Below the pieces are notes generated by a model. The model did no database searches, had not been told where the DNA came from, and saw only the letters and a program-made list of their open reading frames with translations. Made by a program: the position numbers and the translations under genes. DNA of 64,000 bases from Brassica napus (taxonomy: Eukaryota; Streptophyta; Magnoliopsida; Brassicales; Brassicaceae): the NCBI RefSeq assembly GCF_020379485.1, contig NC_063450.1:46900681-46964680 (forward strand), written 5' to 3'. How positions within the stretch are numbered: position 1 is the first letter of the stretch; each line of letters opens with the position of its first letter. Below, in pieces: positions 61,401-64,000 of the stretch.

Positions 61401-61638
61401 GGATGAAGCATAACTTTTAGAGAAGACGATGACTGAGATCCTCGATTCTCTTATCGCAGACAAAAGCTCAGGGCCGATAGGGCGGCTTCTCTCGAGTCTG
61501 GATCCCATGATCTATGAATGTAATGATTGACTTGCGGTCAAGTTCTTTGAGAAGATGGCTGAGGAATGATTTGCGAACATCTTCTACACTGAAGCTAGGG
61601 AAAACGTCGTATCTCCGGCTGCAAGAAGAAGAAGCCAT
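58435..61638 (-). pseudogene. TIR-NBS-LRR resistance gene (RPP4/RPP5/SNC1 type) lacking the NB-ARC exon
   Basis: Minus-strand exons: TIR 61170-61638, first LRR 60733-61041, LRR 60193-60623, LRR 58832-60058, C-terminal 58435-58752. The TIR part starts [20 protein letters not shown] and has [20 protein letters not shown] and [23 protein letters not shown] parts include LRLLRWDAYPSKCLPSNFKA, LEKLWEGT and many C..L..FP repeats. The last exon holds NLELSLGLGE, as at the end of SNC1-like proteins. The gene is broken. About 7 extra bases shift the TIR frame near 61500; a further shift and a TGA in place of the usual Trp lie near 61220-61240. The ~1.1-kb NB-ARC exon (P-loop, GLPLAL, MHD) is absent between TIR and LRR. 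The 431-nt LRR exon is out of frame near 60215, where KFRPAT meets LEKLWEGVQ in another frame. Such proteins are intracellular receptors for oomycete effectors; this copy cannot make one. Confidence 0.9.
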
Positions 61639-62990
61639 AGAGAAAAGATACCAAAGTCAAAGTTACATGGGAAATCACTCCGAGTGAACGTTGAGCAGAG
61701 AGAGAAACTCCGCATATTATTCGAAGAAGACTTTGACTGAAGACTTATTAATACTAGGGCCGGATCCGTACGTTGAGTTAAATATTTTTTTTTTACCATT
61801 TGTTGCGACAAGTAAACTATTTTGATCAAATGTAATTTTTTTTTTGCTAACTTTTTGTCATAATTGCATGAATCATATCGTCTGAAACGAAGATATATTT
61901 TTAGGCCGTAAAATATTTTTAATTTAACATAAGTTTAAGATAAATGCATAGTTTAAATAGGCTTGAAGTTATAAAATCGGATCATATATGTTTCTTTTTC
62001 TCGGTGGTGAGGAAAATCGAATAACTGTTTATCTTTGACCAAAAAAATAGATGTTTCTTTTTCGAGCTTTTTAGTTGTCCGCTGTGAATTTGAAATGAAG
62101 GCGCCGTTCCTGTTGTAGAATTATTTTTGTTTTTAATACAGAATCAATACATGAAGGTGTTTTTTTATTGTAATTAAATGTTTATCTTGTTGCCTGGTAT
62201 TGACGCAGAATAGGAAATGTTAGCGAAAGTCTCATCGTCTTTGTTTAAACCTGCAAAAGTGAGTTTTGTAAAGGAGAGTGTTTTTTATCTTAATTTCGTT
62301 GAGGAGAAGAGAAGCAGAGATGGTGTATGCAATTGTATATAATAAAAACCATGCATGTCTTTACTAAAATACAGCTTATGGTTATTGTTTATGCAGAGTA
62401 TTCATATAGACCATGATAATGTGAAGACAGTTCAAGTTTAAACCTAGGAGACACTTTAATACTAAACTGACAAAGTCCACCTTATGTGCAGCTTCCTGCA
62501 TGATTATGCACATTAAAAAAAAACAACTGATTCTTCATTTTAAGAAACATTTGGTGCCCAAAGTGGAGTGATGGTAACTCAAGTTGAAGAATAAAGTGGA
62601 GTAAAACACTGGAACTTGAATATTCTACCAATAAAAATCTACAACCCTAAGTCCCTCATGAGTCTTCCAATATGAGAGTTGTTTTGGTGCTGGCATCCCC
62701 GCTTACATAAATCGCACATACTCGCGACTTCAGAGATGAAGTGGTGTTAACATAACTTTCTTTGAAGGTGGTCGAGGGACTCGTACATAAGTTGATTATG
62801 CACCAATGAGTAAAAATTGTATTTATTCATATGAGACAAACACTATATCATGATCTTTAACCATTGTTTTCATGATGAAGAAGAATCTTTCTAAATCACT
62901 TACAATAGTTAAGCATATATTTATATATGCACAAATTCAAACATCTTACAGAGATGTGTGTGTGTGTGTATGTGACCATAAGAAAGATAT
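61639..62990. other. Upstream region of the TIR-NBS-LRR pseudogene
   Basis: Intergenic DNA, AT-rich, no gene recognised. 62620-62780 is slightly more complex but has no open frame. Confidence 0.4.
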
Positions 62991-62999
62991 ACATATATT

Positions 63000-63440
63000 A
63001 TTTTAGAGAAAATATGTTTAACAGAAGTGTCCAGCTGCTACTCTAGAGTCTGGAGTTCCCTTGCGCTATTGTTAATCCCCAATGAATCAATATCATCTGC
63101 ACTATTGTTAATCCCCAATGTTAAGTAAGAAAATTAGAACATTATTTATACATGTTCATTACTAAAATGTATTAGTACCTTTGGTTCCTCTCCAAAAGAT
63201 CAACCCTAGCTTTAAGTTTGCTATATTCCATTGACCTATTCGTTTGTGTATACACAATTAATTCTCAGTTTGTAAGACAGTTTGATATTAAGATATAAAC
63301 ATACTTTATGGGAATATGGAGCCTTTACCTGTTTCTCGGCGTATGATTGCCTCTCGCAGCGTTTTAGAAACATGGAAAACAATATTTTACCTAGTTCATC
63401 TTGTTCATGTAAACATAAACCTTTTTTAATGGAGATCATT
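63000..63440 (-). pseudogene. MADS-box (AP1/CAL-like) K-domain fragment
   Basis: Minus-strand pieces in MIKC order. 63328-63400 reads ERQSYAEKQ before a GT donor, compare the AP1 ERYSYAERQ. 63179-63241 reads SMEYSKLKARVDLLERNQR before a GT donor, very close to AP1/CAL exon 2 (SMEYNRLKAKIELLERNQR). 63012-63096 reads IDSLGINNSARELQTLE, a stop, then QLDTSVKHI, like the AP1 K-box exon 3 (LQNLEQQLDTALKHI). The TAG inside the K-box, a 19-bp direct repeat (CTATTGTTAATCCCCAATG at 63066 and 63102), and the missing MADS DNA-binding domain make it a pseudogene. MIKC factors act as floral-identity regulators; this fragment cannot bind DNA. It may extend beyond what I can see. Confidence 0.6.
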
Positions 63441-63761
63441 TATAAAAATAACAAAGCAGTACGCAATATAGAGAAGAATATATAAGAACCACACCGTAAA
63501 CTAAACAAAAAGTTTTAATTTCTAGATGCAAAAAGTCACCATCAATCTGGAAAAAAAAATCAAACTGGAGTACATAAATGATCGAGCAAACCTATAAGAA
63601 TCTGTTTGAATGTCCAACCTAAACTAAACCAAAAGAATAACTTTTATAACGTATTGAACTGAAAGATACAGTCAGACCATAGCAAAAGGTTTCAACTATC
63701 TCTAGATTGTGGTGAAGGGAAGAGCTCAAAATTGAAAAGTAAGTAAAGAATAATGATATAC

Positions 63762-63904
63762 CAAGCGGGAGAGAGAAAGGATGGTGCCACGATTTCTAAG
63801 CTTTGAATAGTCTCTAGCTCCGCAAGAGGAGTCGTAGAAGAAGGAAAATAACATCTCAACGGCTCTGTCGCAGGAGGAAGACAATCTTCTTCTTTGGTAA
63901 CCAT
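63762..63904 (-). CDS. Possible first exon of an unrecognised gene
   Basis: Starts MVTKEEDCLPPATEPLRCYF and continues with PLAELETIQSLEIVAPSFLS to a GT donor (CTTG|GTATATC) at 63761. The amino-acid composition is protein-like and there is an in-frame ATG. No domain is recognised and following exons could not be identified; the MADS fragment lies 0.3 kb downstream on the same strand, but I see no reason to join them. Confidence 0.3.
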
Positions 63905-64000
63905 TTGATACCTCAAACAAAGATCTTTGAGAAGAAAAGATTATAAAAGAATCACAAAAATAATGTTCATGGACTCGTAAGAAAGTGAAACTAAAACAAC

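Overview
The window is plant nuclear DNA from a Brassicaceae genome, most probably Brassica or a close relative. Introns are short and AT-rich with GT-AG borders, intergenic DNA is very AT-rich and full of transposon debris, and every recognisable host gene has a close Arabidopsis thaliana counterpart. From left to right I recognise: a pleckstrin-like (DUF828) gene remnant, methylesterase MES16, a 54-residue membrane protein like At4g16695, ribosomal protein L15, an exostosin fragment, a DREB A-4 factor (ERF039), a 2-oxoglutarate/Fe(II) oxygenase, the plastid lipase DALL1/PLA-Ibeta2 and an RPP4/RPP5/SNC1-type TIR-NBS-LRR. As far as I remember the Arabidopsis chromosome 4 map, this is the order At4g16670-At4g16690-At4g16695-At4g16720-At4g16745-At4g16750-At4g1677x-At4g16820-At4g16860. 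Several Arabidopsis genes of that interval (for example ACX1, HAT4) are absent, as expected in a fractionated, polyploid-derived Brassica block. Accession numbers are recalled, not searched.

Layout. 1-3 kb: AT-rich DNA with unidentified exon-like fragments. 3.4-5.1 kb: a gene encoding two NYN-nuclease plus U1-type zinc-finger units. 5.1-8 kb: LINE debris, the DUF828 fragment, a Helitron-like AT-rich repeat. 8-13.1 kb: dense genes (MES16, micro-membrane protein, RPL15, exostosin pseudogene). 13-31.7 kb: gene-poor transposon land with Helitrons, LINE tails and a 3.9-kb-offset duplication. 31.8-32.3 kb: ERF039, with a 49-bp-arm foldback just upstream. 34-44 kb: LINE remnant, a SINE with target duplication, a hAT-like MITE, a Cassandra TRIM carrying 5S-rRNA-like sequence, and a Ty3/gypsy element with nearly identical LTRs. 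44.8-47.7 kb: an 11-exon oxygenase gene whose stop codon is abutted by a MITE and whose last intron holds another. 48-52.3 kb: GC-rich retroposon-like DNA and an unrecognised gene-like segment. 53.7-57.2 kb: a Helitron directly upstream of intronless DALL1. 58.4-61.6 kb: a broken TIR-NBS-LRR lacking its NB-ARC exon. 63-63.4 kb: an AP1/CAL-like MADS K-box fragment.

The host genes are unrelated single-copy functions (chlorophyll catabolite demethylation, translation, stress transcription, oxidation, lipid-derived signalling, immunity) that share only ancestral position. The more unusual content is how mobile elements and decay have reshaped them: a stop codon kept through a MITE insertion, a disease-resistance gene reduced to TIR plus LRR, a truncated exostosin gene, and an internally duplicated NYN gene.
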